64,000 bases of DNA, from contig NZ_JAIVLL010000003.1 of assembly GCF_020524625.1 (NCBI RefSeq), positions 1-64,000 on the forward strand, given 5' to 3'. Made by a program: the position numbers and the translations under genes. Under the pieces are notes generated by a model. The model had not been told where the DNA came from, made no database searches, and worked only from the letters and a program-made list of their open reading frames with translations. This DNA is from Brevundimonas poindexterae. Its GTDB lineage: Bacteria > Pseudomonadota > Alphaproteobacteria > Caulobacterales > Caulobacteraceae. This document shows, piece by piece, positions 1 to 8,465 of the stretch (position 1 is the first letter of the stretch; each line of letters starts with the position of its first letter).

Positions 1-459
1 CTCCCCGTCTCCGTCGCAGGAGAGGCGCCTCGGGACCCAGGCACTGAAGCGGCGGCGGGGGCCGGTCGAGCGGGACTGCCCGGGGCGAAACCCCGGGGTC
101 CGGGGCGTTTCTGGGCGCTCCGCCCGTCGCGGGCCGAGAGACTGGGACCTGCTGTCGAACCGGGACAGGCGAGGTCGGGACCGCAAGCTTTTCGGCGCCC
201 CGACTCCCGGCTGAAGAGACAGTCCCCCCAGGCGCTCGCGTGAACCGACCGGGGCGGCGCAAAGGTCAGGTGCCGAAAATTCACACAGCGCCCGTAACGC
301 GAAAGCAGGGCGCATACGGTTCCGGGCCCCCGGCCCGTGCGCCGCCCGCCTCTCCATCTCCTCTGCCTGCCGGGCAAGAGGCGCTTTCGGCTGCCTTGCC
401 GGTTGCGTCAGCGGGGCAAGACGATAGGGTCCACTCCCGGTTTCACGAGAGGGTCGTTC
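1..459. other. Gene-poor left edge, nothing recognised
   Basis: No recognisable gene lies before the first peptidase. A forward frame is open from the window edge to a TGA at 212-214 with fairly high third-position GC, but its translation is Arg/Gly/Pro-rich low complexity that I do not recognise. A second frame is open to 243 with weaker codon bias. A strong hairpin (7-bp stem, CGAAA loop) lies near 87-106. The stretch could hold the 3' end of an unrecognised gene or RNA cut by the window edge, or just leader. An AGGG ribosome site six bases before 460 belongs to the peptidase. Confidence 0.3.
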
Positions 460-2115
460 ATGCGTCTGCTGTCCAAGCTCAGTGTTCTGGCCGCGGGAGC
501 GGCGCTGGCCGCCTGCGCCTCCATGCCGATGGGGGGCACGCCCGCCCGCATCGATCCGGACCGGCTGTCCGCCCACGTGCAGGCGCTGTCGGACGACAGC
601 TTCGAGGGCCGCGGCATCGCCACCCCGGCCGAGGACAAGGTCATCGCCTATCTGTCCGAGGCCTTTGCCGATGCGGGCTTCGAGCCCGGCGGCGAGAACG
701 GCGGCTGGACCCAGGCCGTGACCCTGCGCCGCTTCGCCGTCAGCGATGTCAGCGCGTCCTTCAGTGACGACGGCGAAAGCCGCGCCCTGACCCAGGGCGA
801 CCAGATCGTCATCTCGACCCGCCGTCCGGCCGATCAGGTGCGTCTCGACGACCTGCCTCTCGTGTTCGTCGGCTATGGCACCACGGCGCCCGAGCGGAAC
901 TGGGACGACTTCAAGGACGTCGATGTGCGCGGCAAGGTGATCGTCGTGCTGGTCAATGACGCCGACTATGAACAGCCCGAGCTGAACACCTTCAACGGCC
1001 GGGCCATGACCTACTACGGCCGCTGGACCTACAAATATGAAGAGGCCGCCCGCCGCGGCGCCGCCGGCGTGCTGGTCGTGCACGAAACCGCCCCGGCCTC
1101 CTACGGCTGGACGACCGTCAAGAATTCCTGGACGGGCCCGCAGTTCGACATCGTGCGCGAGAATGCGGCGGCCGAGCGCGTGCCGCTTGAGGGCTGGATC
1201 CAGCGCGATGTCGCCGTCGACCTGTTCACCCGCGCCGGCCTCGATTTCGAGGCGCTGAAGGTCGCGGCCCGCAGCCGGGACTTCCGCCCCGTCGTGCTGG
1301 AGGGCCAGACCCTCGACGCCAGCTACAGCGTCGCCACCAGCCAGATCGAAACCCACAATGTCGTCGCCCGCCTGCCGGGCACCACCCATCCGGACGAGAC
1401 CATCCTCTACACCGGCCACTGGGATCACATCGGCATGGGCGACCCGGACGCCAACGGCGATCGCATCTTCAACGGCGCGGTCGACAATGCCTCGGGCATC
1501 GCCGGCCTGATCGAGCTGGCCCGCGTGTTCGGCTCGGGGCCGCGCCCGGAACGGTCGATAGTCATCATCGCCTTCACGGCCGAGGAAAGCGGTCTGCTGG
1601 GCTCGGAATTCTACGCCGCCAATCCGCTCTATCCGCTGGAGACCACGGTGGCCGGCTTCAACCTCGACGCCATGAACGTCTATGGGCGCCTGTCGGGCCT
1701 GGGCGTCACCGGCTATGGCCAGTCCATGCTCGACGAACGGCTGGAAGCGGCTGCCGCAACCCAGGGCCGGGTGATCGTGCCCGACACCAACAATGCCGCC
1801 GGCACCTATTTCCGTTCGGATCACTTCCCGCTGGCCAAGCGCGGGGTGCCGATGGCCTATCCCAAGGGCTCGGGCGACTTCCGCGACGAACCGGTCGCCG
1901 AGCGTCAGGCGCTGCGCGACGAATACGGCGCCCGCCGCTATCACCAGGCCGCCGACGAATGGCTGCCCGGCATGGACTTCCGCGGCGCCGCCGAAGATCT
2001 GGAGGTCGTCTATGCCGTCGGAATGGCGCTCGCCAACAGCCGCGACTGGCCCGAGTGGAAGCCGGGCTCCGAGTTCGGTCCGGTGCGTGAGGAAAGCGCC
2101 GCCGCCCGGCGCTGA
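460..2115 (+). CDS. M28 family metallopeptidase, lipoprotein
   Basis: A 551-residue zinc-dependent peptidase of the M28 (aminopeptidase Y/S-like) family. The start at 460 is chosen because AGGG lies six bases upstream and the N-terminus is then a clean lipoprotein signal ending in a LAAC lipobox, so it should be anchored in the envelope. A PA-like insert covers about residues 120-270. The catalytic domain follows, with the zinc-site motif HWDH near residue 320, DNASG, TAEESGLLGSE, an NLDAMN segment and RSDHF toward the C-terminus, all usual M28 ligand positions. It is followed 86 bp downstream by a paralogue of similar length and domain order, so the pair looks like a tandem duplication. Substrate is unknown; peptide scavenging in the periplasm is an inference. 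Confidence 0.9.
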   Translation: MRLLSKLSVLAAGAALAACASMPMGGTPARIDPDRLSAHVQALSDDSFEGRGIATPAEDKVIAYLSEAFADAGFEPGGENGGWTQAVTLRRFAVSDVSASFSDDGESRALTQGDQIVISTRRPADQVRLDDLPLVFVGYGTTAPERNWDDFKDVDVRGKVIVVLVNDADYEQPELNTFNGRAMTYYGRWTYKYEEAARRGAAGVLVVHETAPASYGWTTVKNSWTGPQFDIVRENAAAERVPLEGWIQRDVAVDLFTRAGLDFEALKVAARSRDFRPVVLEGQTLDASYSVATSQIETHNVVARLPGTTHPDETILYTGHWDHIGMGDPDANGDRIFNGAVDNASGIAGLIELARVFGSGPRPERSIVIIAFTAEESGLLGSEFYAANPLYPLETTVAGFNLDAMNVYGRLSGLGVTGYGQSMLDERLEAAAATQGRVIVPDTNNAAGTYFRSDHFPLAKRGVPMAYPKGSGDFRDEPVAERQALRDEYGARRYHQAADEWLPGMDFRGAAEDLEVVYAVGMALANSRDWPEWKPGSEFGPVREESAAARR

Positions 2116-2201
2116 AACTCCGGCGCCACATGACGAAAACTTAATGGGCGCACCCCGGGCTCCGGCTTAAGGTGCGCCCGAAATTGTTCCGGGAGTCCCT
2201 C

Positions 2202-3806
2202 ATGTTCCGTCGCCTTCTGGGTGGTGTCGCCGCCGCCGCCGTTCTCCTGTCCGCGGGCGCCGTCGCCGCGCAGGACATCTCGGCCCAGCGCCTGTCCGAC
2301 CACATCCGCGTGCTGGCCGACGACAGCTTCCAGGGCCGCGTCCCCGGCGAGGTTGGCGAGAAGCTGACCCTCGACTATCTCCAGGCCCAGTACGAGGCCA
2401 TGGGCCTGCAGCCGGGTGGCCCGGACGGTCAGTGGCTCCAGCCCGTGACCCTCTATCGCTTCACGCCCGCCCGTGACGCGGTCGCCAGCTGGACCGGCCC
2501 CGATGGGGTCAGCCATGCCCTGACCGGCGCCGACCTGCAGCTGCGCTCCTCGAACGACAGCGGTCGGGTCGAGATCAGCGACGCCCCGGTCGTCTTCGCC
2601 GGCTATGGCATCACGGCGCCTGAGCGCGGCTGGGACGACTATGGCGACGTCGATGTGACCGGCAAGGTCGTCATCGTGCTGGCCGGGGAGCCCGAGGGCG
2701 AGCTGTTCCGGGGCGAGTACAACTCGGCCTATTCCAGCAGCGGCTACAAGAAGATGGAGGCTCTTCGCCGCGGTGCCGTGGGCGTCATTACGCTCGAGCT
2801 GGACCCCGCCATGTGGCAGCGGATCGCCGCCCGCCCGGCCCGCACCCGCACCACGACCCAGGGCCTCGACCCCATCCCGTTCACGGGCACTGTCGGTCCG
2901 CAGACGGCCATGGCGTGGGGCACGGCCGCCGGCGTCGATCACGGCGCGATGGCAACCGTCGATACCGGTCGCTTCAAGGCGGTCGAGCTGACCGGCGTGC
3001 GCCTCAACGTCGACATCGAGGAAGCCCGTGAAGAGATCCACACCTACAATCTGCTGGCCAAGATCGAGGGCTCCGAGCGCCCGGATGAGGTCGTGATCTT
3101 CTCGGCCCACTGGGACCACGTCGGCGTGGCCGCCCCCGACGCGCACGGCGACACCGTCTTCAACGGCGCCTGGGACAATGCCTCGGGCACCTCCGGCATT
3201 CTCGAGCTGGCGCGCGCCTTCTCGGTTTCGCCCCAGCCCGAGCGTACCGTGGTCTTCGCCCATATGGCGGCCGAGGAAATGGGCCTGCTGGGCGCCTGGG
3301 CCTATTCGGTCAACCCGGTCTATCCGCTGGAGACGACCGTGGCCGACCTGAACATCGACATGCTGCCGCTCAGCGGTCCGACGCGCGACTTCGCCATCTT
3401 CGGCAAGGGCCAGAACACGCTGGAAGACGACCTCGCCGTCCTCGCCGAGGCCGAGGGCCGCTATGTCACCGACGACCGCGAGCCGGAGCAGAACTACTAT
3501 TTCCGCTCCGACCACTTCCCCTTCGCCCGCTCGGGCGTGCCGGCCCTGATGCCCTGGCACGGCGTTGATCTGGACGAGGGCGGGATCGAGGTCGGCCTGC
3601 CGGAATATCAGGCCCTGTTCTCGCGCGACTATCACAAGCGCAGCGACGAATGGCGTGAGGATTACGACCTGCGCTCGGCGGTCGAGAACCTGACCCTGAT
3701 GTACCGCCTCGCCTGGGACCTGGCCAACTCGGACCGCTGGCCGACGTGGAAGGCGGACTCAGAGTTCGTCGCCACCCGCGCCCGCTCCGACGCGGCTCGC
3801 CAATAG
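2202..3806 (+). CDS. M28 family metallopeptidase, secreted paralogue
   Basis: A 534-residue second M28 peptidase. The ATG at 2202 follows GGGAG and opens a Sec signal peptide ending AVAAQD; unlike its neighbour there is no lipobox Cys, so the product should be soluble in the periplasm or exported. It repeats the architecture of the upstream gene: N-terminal RLSDHIRVLADDSFQGR region, PA-like insert with VFAGYGITAPE, then HWDH, DNASG, AAEEMGLLGAW and FRSDHF zinc-site motifs. The two enzymes share domain order but differ clearly in sequence, so the duplication is not recent. Its last 48 bp overlap the 3' end of the convergent homoserine dehydrogenase gene, leaving no room for a separate terminator. 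Confidence 0.9.
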   Translation: MFRRLLGGVAAAAVLLSAGAVAAQDISAQRLSDHIRVLADDSFQGRVPGEVGEKLTLDYLQAQYEAMGLQPGGPDGQWLQPVTLYRFTPARDAVASWTGPDGVSHALTGADLQLRSSNDSGRVEISDAPVVFAGYGITAPERGWDDYGDVDVTGKVVIVLAGEPEGELFRGEYNSAYSSSGYKKMEALRRGAVGVITLELDPAMWQRIAARPARTRTTTQGLDPIPFTGTVGPQTAMAWGTAAGVDHGAMATVDTGRFKAVELTGVRLNVDIEEAREEIHTYNLLAKIEGSERPDEVVIFSAHWDHVGVAAPDAHGDTVFNGAWDNASGTSGILELARAFSVSPQPERTVVFAHMAAEEMGLLGAWAYSVNPVYPLETTVADLNIDMLPLSGPTRDFAIFGKGQNTLEDDLAVLAEAEGRYVTDDREPEQNYYFRSDHFPFARSGVPALMPWHGVDLDEGGIEVGLPEYQALFSRDYHKRSDEWREDYDLRSAVENLTLMYRLAWDLANSDRWPTWKADSEFVATRARSDAARQ

Positions 3807-4976
3807 GTCGCCCAGGTCGGCCCACACGCTCTCGGCGGTGGGCCGGCGCCCGGCGCCCAGCCCGGTCTGCGTCAGGGTCCGGCCGTCGGCCAGCGTCACC
3901 CGGATGGCGTTGCCTGCATCGGCCAGACCGGCAAATAGCGGGTCGGCTCCGACCGGCGACAGGGTGATCCGTCCCCCGGCACAGTCGGCGACCGCCAGCT
4001 GCCGCACGGCTTGTCCCGTCGGCCTGAAGCCTTCGCCCAGCGCCTCGACCCGCTCCGGCCCCGTCGCCCCCGGCCCGAACGCCGCCCGCGCCAGCAGGAA
4101 CAGCTTGGCCGCCGCATCGCGCCCGGTCAGGTCCGCCGTCGGGTCTGCCTCGGCCAGTCCCGCGGCCTGCGCCTCGGCCAGCGCCAGGTCGAACGGCACA
4201 CCCTCCGACAGCCGGTTCAACAGGAAGTTGACCGTGCCGTTCAGCACCGCCTCGATCCGCCGGACCGGCCCCAGCGCCTGCGCCTGCCGCACAGTCTCCA
4301 GCATGGGCACTCCGCCACCGACCGCCGCCGAATAGCGAAGCGTCGCGCCGGTCGCCGCCGCCAGACCGGCCAGCCCGTCGAGATCCGTGGCCACCGCCTG
4401 CTTCGAGGCACTGACGACATGCACCCCCCGCGACAGGGCCGCCCGGATCAGGCTCAGCGAAACCGCGGCGTCCGACAGGGTGTCGACCACCACATCGGGC
4501 TCCCGCGCCAGCAGGGCCGCCGGATCGGTGACCACCAGCTCGGGTGCCGGCTCGGGCGTTCGCCCCTTGACCGGGTCGCGCACCAGCACCCCGACCAGTG
4601 CGATGTCGGGTCGGTCCAGCAGGCGGGGCAGAACCCCTCCGCCCACCACGCCACATCCGGCCAGCGCCACGCGCAGCGGTCCGCCGTGGCCGGGCAGGGG
4701 GCCGAGCGGCGACAGGCTCAGGTCCGCCGGACCGTCCAGCAGGCGTAGGGTCAGCTCCGGCGAAGGGGCCAGGCCGATGTCCCGCAAGGCTTGCTCCAGC
4801 CGGGCGAGGGCATCGGCTCCGCCGGCGACCTGGACGGCAACCGCCCGACCTTCGCGGCGATGGCGATAGACCAGCCCGGCCCCGTCCCGGGCCTGATCCG
4901 GCGTAACGGCCCGAAGGCACAGGATGACCGGCGGAAGCGTCCGTTCCGCGGCAGCCAGAAGCGAAAGGGCGGTCAT
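3759..4976 (-). CDS. Homoserine dehydrogenase
   Basis: A 405-residue NAD(P)-dependent homoserine dehydrogenase, which converts aspartate semialdehyde to homoserine at the Met/Thr branch point. The Rossmann motif GCGVVGGG sits at about residues 107-114, followed by VVDTLSDAAVS, SASKQA, the NGTVNFLL signature and ADLTGRDAAAK with the family's catalytic-region Asp and Lys. About 100 residues precede the Rossmann fold, an extension not found in minimal Hom proteins; no aspartokinase or ACT domain is visible. The start overlaps the stop of the cystathionine synthase gene (TGATG), so the two are probably translationally coupled, and the riboswitch upstream of metX should control all three genes. 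This suggests a Met-dedicated homoserine dehydrogenase. A second hom elsewhere for threonine is likely but not visible here. Confidence 0.88.
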   Translation of the reverse strand: MTALSLLAAAERTLPPVILCLRAVTPDQARDGAGLVYRHRREGRAVAVQVAGGADALARLEQALRDIGLAPSPELTLRLLDGPADLSLSPLGPLPGHGGPLRVALAGCGVVGGGVLPRLLDRPDIALVGVLVRDPVKGRTPEPAPELVVTDPAALLAREPDVVVDTLSDAAVSLSLIRAALSRGVHVVSASKQAVATDLDGLAGLAAATGATLRYSAAVGGGVPMLETVRQAQALGPVRRIEAVLNGTVNFLLNRLSEGVPFDLALAEAQAAGLAEADPTADLTGRDAAAKLFLLARAAFGPGATGPERVEALGEGFRPTGQAVRQLAVADCAGGRITLSPVGADPLFAGLADAGNAIRVTLADGRTLTQTGLGAGRRPTAESVWADLGDLLASRVGAGAGGDEL

Positions 4977-6172
4977 CAGGCGGCCTCCTGCGCGGGACAG
5001 ACGAGGGTCGCCGCGCGGGCGAGTCCGTTGGCCAGCTCGGCGCGGAGGTCCTCGACATGCTCCAGCCCGATCGACAGCCGCAGCAGGCCGTCGCTGATCC
5101 CCGCCGTGGCGCGCGCCTCCGGCGTCATGGCCGCGTGGGTCATGCCGGCCGGGTGGGCGATCAGGCTCTCGACCCCGCCCAGCGATTCCGCGAGCGTGAA
5201 CACCTCCAGCCCGTCGACGAAGGCCCGGGCGGCGTCGCGGCCTCCTTCCAGTTCGACGCTCAGCATGGCGCCGAACCCGGCCTGCTGCCGCCGGGCGATC
5301 TCGTGGCCCGGATGGTTCGCCAGACCCGGATAGTGCACAGCTCGCACACCCGGCTGACGCACCAGCCATTCGGCGAGGTCGCCTGCGGTGGCCTGCTGCC
5401 GCTCGATCCGCACGAACAGGGTGCGCAGGCCCCGGAGCGTCAGCCAGGAGTCGAACGGTGCCCCGGTCGTACCCAGACAGTTCGCCCACCACGCCAGGGT
5501 CTCGTGGTCCTCAAGGGTGGCGCTGATCACAGCGCCCCCGACCACATCGGAATGGCCATTGACGAATTTGGTCGTCGAATGGATCACCCAGTCTGCCCCC
5601 GATGCGATCGGCTGCTGCAGGGCCGGGGACAGGAAGGTGTTGTCGACCGCGACCTTGGCCCCGACGGCGTGAGAGGCCGCGCACACAGCCTCGATGTCGG
5701 TCAGGCGCATCAGGGGATTCGACGGGGTCTCGACCAGCACCAGCCGGGGGCGGCGCTGGAGGGCAGCCGCAAGCGCGGCGGGATCTGTCTGGTCGACAAA
5801 GGCGACCTCGAAATGGCCCTTGCCGGCCCGGGCGTTCAGCAGCCGGTGAGTGCCGCCATAGCCGTCATGGGGCGCAACGATCAGGTCGCCGGGCGAGAGC
5901 GGGGCCAGCACCAGATCGACGGCGGCCATGCCGCTGGAGGTGACGACTGTCCCGGCCCCGCCCTCCAGCGCGGTCAGGGCCTCGCCCAGCAGGTCCCGGG
6001 TCGGGTTGCCCGACCGGCTGTAGTCATAGCGGCGTTTCCCCTCCAGCCCGTCGAAGCTGTAGTTCGAGCTGAGGTGCAGGGGCGGCATGACGGCGCCATG
6101 GGCCGGGTCCCGATCAATGCCGACGCGGGCGAGGCGGGTGGCGAGGTCGCGGGGAGAGGCAAGGCGGGTCAT
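4976..6172 (-). CDS. metB: Cystathionine gamma-synthase / O-acylhomoserine sulfhydrylase (Cys/Met PLP enzyme)
   Basis: A 398-residue PLP enzyme of the Cys/Met metabolism (gamma-family) group. It shows YSRSGNPT (51-58), SSGMAA, DGYGGT, VETPSNP, the VDNTF Asp contact and the PLP lysine in HSTTKFVNGHSD (Lys about 202). The start at 6172 is preferred over one seven codons upstream because it forms an ATGA overlap with the metX stop. It should accept the acylated homoserine made by MetX and give cystathionine (or homocysteine directly if it uses sulfide); sequence alone does not separate MetB from MetZ. The gene lies second in the riboswitch-led operon and overlaps the homoserine dehydrogenase start by one base. 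Confidence 0.85.
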   Translation of the reverse strand: MTRLASPRDLATRLARVGIDRDPAHGAVMPPLHLSSNYSFDGLEGKRRYDYSRSGNPTRDLLGEALTALEGGAGTVVTSSGMAAVDLVLAPLSPGDLIVAPHDGYGGTHRLLNARAGKGHFEVAFVDQTDPAALAAALQRRPRLVLVETPSNPLMRLTDIEAVCAASHAVGAKVAVDNTFLSPALQQPIASGADWVIHSTTKFVNGHSDVVGGAVISATLEDHETLAWWANCLGTTGAPFDSWLTLRGLRTLFVRIERQQATAGDLAEWLVRQPGVRAVHYPGLANHPGHEIARRQQAGFGAMLSVELEGGRDAARAFVDGLEVFTLAESLGGVESLIAHPAGMTHAAMTPEARATAGISDGLLRLSIGLEHVEDLRAELANGLARAATLVCPAQEAA

Positions 6173-7182
6173 GCGGCAAGTCCGGAAAGACAACAGGAAA
6201 CGGTGAGCGGAGCGGGCAGGGCGCGGGCGATGACGTCAGCCACGATCGCGTCTTCCTTCAGGAAGCCGTCATGGCCGTAGAGCGACGGGGCGCGGACGAA
6301 GGCGCGGAGATCCGGCAGGCGCGCGGCCAGCTCCTCCAGTGCCGAGATCGGCACCAGGGTGTCGGAGGTGAAGCCCAGCAGGGTCGTCGGCACGGCGACG
6401 TCCTCGGGCACGATCCGGTGCCGGTCGAGCGAGTCCGACAGGCTGATCCAGCGACCCGCCGACATGTGCGGCACATAGGCCCGGCCGCGCGCCTTCAGAT
6501 AGTCGCAGACCGCATAGGGTCCGCCCGCCTGTTCCGGCACTGTGGGATCGTCGAACCGGGCGGCGAACTCGCCGGGGGTGCGATAGGTGGTCATGGCCAG
6601 CTCGCGGGCCAGCGCCACGGCCTCTCCCGGACGGCCGGTCTCCAACCCAAGCGCCAGAATGCGCCGCTGGATGCCACGCAGGGCCGTGGCCCCGGGCGAG
6701 GCGCGATGCGGGGCCGAGATGGCCAGAAGGTGTATCACGCGCTCGGGGAACAGGCTGGCGAAGGCGAGGCCCACCATCCCGCCATAGGAGGCGCCGACGA
6801 AGGCTTGCAACTGCGCAATGCCGAGATGATCGAGCGCGATGGCGAGCGCCCGGGCCTGATCGGCAGGGGTGAGGGTGCGGATGTCCGTTTCGGCCTTGCC
6901 GGGCAGGAGGTCGACGCCCAGCACCTGCACGTGATCGAGGTCGACCGGCCCGCCGGGACGGACGATGCGCGACCACCAGGCCGCCCGGCCATCGCCGATG
7001 TCGGCCACCCGGCGGTCCGAGGAGATGCCGCCCAGCACGGCAACGACCGGCGCGCCCTGCGGTCCGAACAGCCGGCCCTTCAGACGCGCTTCCTCCAGCG
7101 GCCTGCCGTCGGCGAGGCAGAAGCCGTCGAGCGGAACGATCACGTCCCGCCAGTCGATCGATGAAGTCCGGTTTGAAACCAT
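6169..7182 (-). CDS. metX: Homoserine O-acyltransferase, MetX type
   Basis: A 337-residue alpha/beta-hydrolase-fold acyltransferase that activates homoserine for transsulfuration. The nucleophile elbow GASYGG (Ser about 132) and the C-terminal YGHDGF His (about 304) are the expected catalytic parts. The elbow resembles the MetX group that includes the Xanthomonas enzyme, where succinyl-CoA is often used, so O-succinyltransferase activity is plausible but not proven. I place the start at 7182: GGAG lies eight bases upstream, while the longer in-frame ATG at 7200 has no ribosome site. A five-codon mini-ORF (ATG at 7211) ends across that upstream ATG. First gene of the operon, directly under the S-box leader. 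Confidence 0.85.
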   Translation of the reverse strand: MVSNRTSSIDWRDVIVPLDGFCLADGRPLEEARLKGRLFGPQGAPVVAVLGGISSDRRVADIGDGRAAWWSRIVRPGGPVDLDHVQVLGVDLLPGKAETDIRTLTPADQARALAIALDHLGIAQLQAFVGASYGGMVGLAFASLFPERVIHLLAISAPHRASPGATALRGIQRRILALGLETGRPGEAVALARELAMTTYRTPGEFAARFDDPTVPEQAGGPYAVCDYLKARGRAYVPHMSAGRWISLSDSLDRHRIVPEDVAVPTTLLGFTSDTLVPISALEELAARLPDLRAFVRAPSLYGHDGFLKEDAIVADVIARALPAPLTVSCCLSGLAA

Positions 7183-7255
7183 GCCACGCGCTCCGCTCAT
7201 CGAGCACTCATGCGTGGATCGACCCGTGAAACGTCAGAACCCCGGAGGGGCCGTC

Positions 7256-7395
7256 GCTTCACTCATCTCTCGCGGACCCGGTCGTGAGACCGATGCCCTC
7301 GCAGGAGTTGGCACCATCTCGCGAAGAGGGTCTCTTCGCGAAGGTTGCCCCGGCGTCAAAGGGCCTATCCCTCGACCGGTCTTGATGAGTGACTT
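7256..7395 (-). promoter_or_regulatory. SAM-I (S-box) riboswitch in metX leader
   Basis: Read on the minus strand, this leader matches the S-box consensus: P1 5' strand at 7392-7384 pairs perfectly over 9 bp with 7267-7259, and between them are AUCAAGA, GAGGGA, AGGCCC followed by UGA, GGGGCAACC, an arm capped by a near-perfect UUCGCGAAGAG/CUCUUCGCGA hairpin, and GGUGCCAACUCC. These are the binding-core segments of SAM-I. About 75 nt separate P1 from the metX start. A small CCCC-TCC-GGGG hairpin just downstream has no U-run, so control may act on ribosome access rather than by intrinsic termination. High SAM should lower expression of metX, the cystathionine synthase and homoserine dehydrogenase. 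Confidence 0.9.
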
Positions 7396-7396
7396 A

Positions 7397-7425
7397 AGCG
7401 TGCCGACGGGCCGTGGGTCCGTCAA
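7397..7425 (-). promoter_or_regulatory. Candidate promoter for the metX operon
   Basis: A TTGACG -35 match lies at 7425-7420 on the minus strand, between the DUF6607 stop and the S-box. No good -10 hexamer sits at the ideal distance, so only the -35 element is convincing. Confidence 0.35.
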
Positions 7426-7434
7426 GCGGAAAAA

Positions 7435-8418
7435 TCAATGGCTACCGGAGGTGGCATCCATGATCACGGTGCGGGCTTCGGCGAGGGCCGCCTCGGTCGT
7501 CAGCTCGCCCTCGTGAATCTGCTCGGCCAGACCCATCAGCGTCGGGCCGGTGACGGCGCCGAAGTTCGGCTCTTCCTGAACGTGGATGCCGCCGTCGCGG
7601 GCGATCACCTCGTCCCACAGGCCGCGCACGCCCGCCCAGAACTGCTGGGTGTCCGCCCAGTAACGCTCGCCGGGCGTGGCGTCATAGCCGTCCCAGCGGC
7701 GATAGGTGTTGACCACATCCTCGTGCACGATGACCTGGGCCTCGCCCTCGTCGCCCTGCGCACCGGACACCTTGAGGTTGTCCTGAATGTGCACCCAGCC
7801 GAAAGGGGTCAGGGCATGGCGGTTGTTGGCGAGGTAGCGGTCATAGACGGGATCCCGCACGGCATCGCGCCGGGCCAGTGGCCGAAGCGTGGGCGACGAC
7901 GCCCACTCGGTCAGGCCATTGTCGTAGTGCCAGATGCCGACGCCGCCATATCGGGGCGAATCGTCAGTCTGCCACACCGTCTGCGACCAGGCGCCCTTGC
8001 GCTGGTCGGCGGGCACGGGGGTCAGTCGCCATTCATTGGGGCCCACATAGGTCAGCACCGTTTCCGGCTCATAGACCCAGTCCTGGCGCCAGTGCTTGAT
8101 GACGGTGACCTGATCGTTGTGCTCCATGACCAGAATGTGCTGCAGGCTGATGCGCGTGCCGTCGTCATAGACGACGCGGACGATCTCGTTGCCCCCCGAC
8201 AGTTTCTCGTCCAGCGGCTCGTAGCCGTCGACGAAGGGCACGGTCTCGCGCATGTCGAAACGCACGCGATACTGGCCGGCCTGGGCCAGGATCGACTGGC
8301 GATCCCGCTCGAAGCGCGCCTGCTCTGACATCTGCGCCTGCGCGTGGGCAGCAACGGGCAGGATCGCGACGGGCAGGGCAGTGCCCAGAAGCAGGGCAGC
8401 GGCGAGGGCGGCACGCAT
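7435..8418 (-). CDS. DUF6607 family secreted protein
   Basis: A 327-residue protein with a Sec signal peptide ending AAHAQA. The ATG at 8418 is preferred because GGAG lies nine bases upstream; several other Met codons lie just before it. The mature part is rich in Trp and Tyr, with segments such as HWRQDWVYEPE, RYGGVGIWHYD and WVHIQDN, which I associate with the DUF6607 family of unknown function. It lies 47 bp downstream of a heme-type TonB receptor on the same strand, with a Fur-like palindrome in the gap, so a role in iron or heme acquisition is a reasonable inference. Confidence 0.72.
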   Translation of the reverse strand: MRAALAAALLLGTALPVAILPVAAHAQAQMSEQARFERDRQSILAQAGQYRVRFDMRETVPFVDGYEPLDEKLSGGNEIVRVVYDDGTRISLQHILVMEHNDQVTVIKHWRQDWVYEPETVLTYVGPNEWRLTPVPADQRKGAWSQTVWQTDDSPRYGGVGIWHYDNGLTEWASSPTLRPLARRDAVRDPVYDRYLANNRHALTPFGWVHIQDNLKVSGAQGDEGEAQVIVHEDVVNTYRRWDGYDATPGERYWADTQQFWAGVRGLWDEVIARDGGIHVQEEPNFGAVTGPTLMGLAEQIHEGELTTEAALAEARTVIMDATSGSH

Positions 8419-8431
8419 GGGGCGCATCTCC

Positions 8432-8454
8432 ATAATGAAAGTCATTCGCATTAT
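8432..8454. promoter_or_regulatory. Fur-box-like inverted repeat
   Basis: An imperfect palindrome with ATAATG at one end and CATTAT at the other resembles the Fur consensus hexamer array. It lies between the TonB receptor stop (8466) and the DUF6607 start (8418), so it could give the downstream gene its own iron-dependent control. No promoter hexamers were assigned. Confidence 0.45.
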
Positions 8455-8465
8455 CGCGTCCCGGC

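Noticed and set aside
1..243. Open forward frames at the left edge as the end of a real gene
   Set aside because: Low-complexity Arg/Pro/Gly translation, no recognisable motif, and not enough length; kept only as an uncertain region.
2010..3635. Long minus-strand open frame opposite the second M28 peptidase
   Set aside because: The plus strand has the signal peptide, family motifs and codon bias; the antisense frame is a by-product of high GC.
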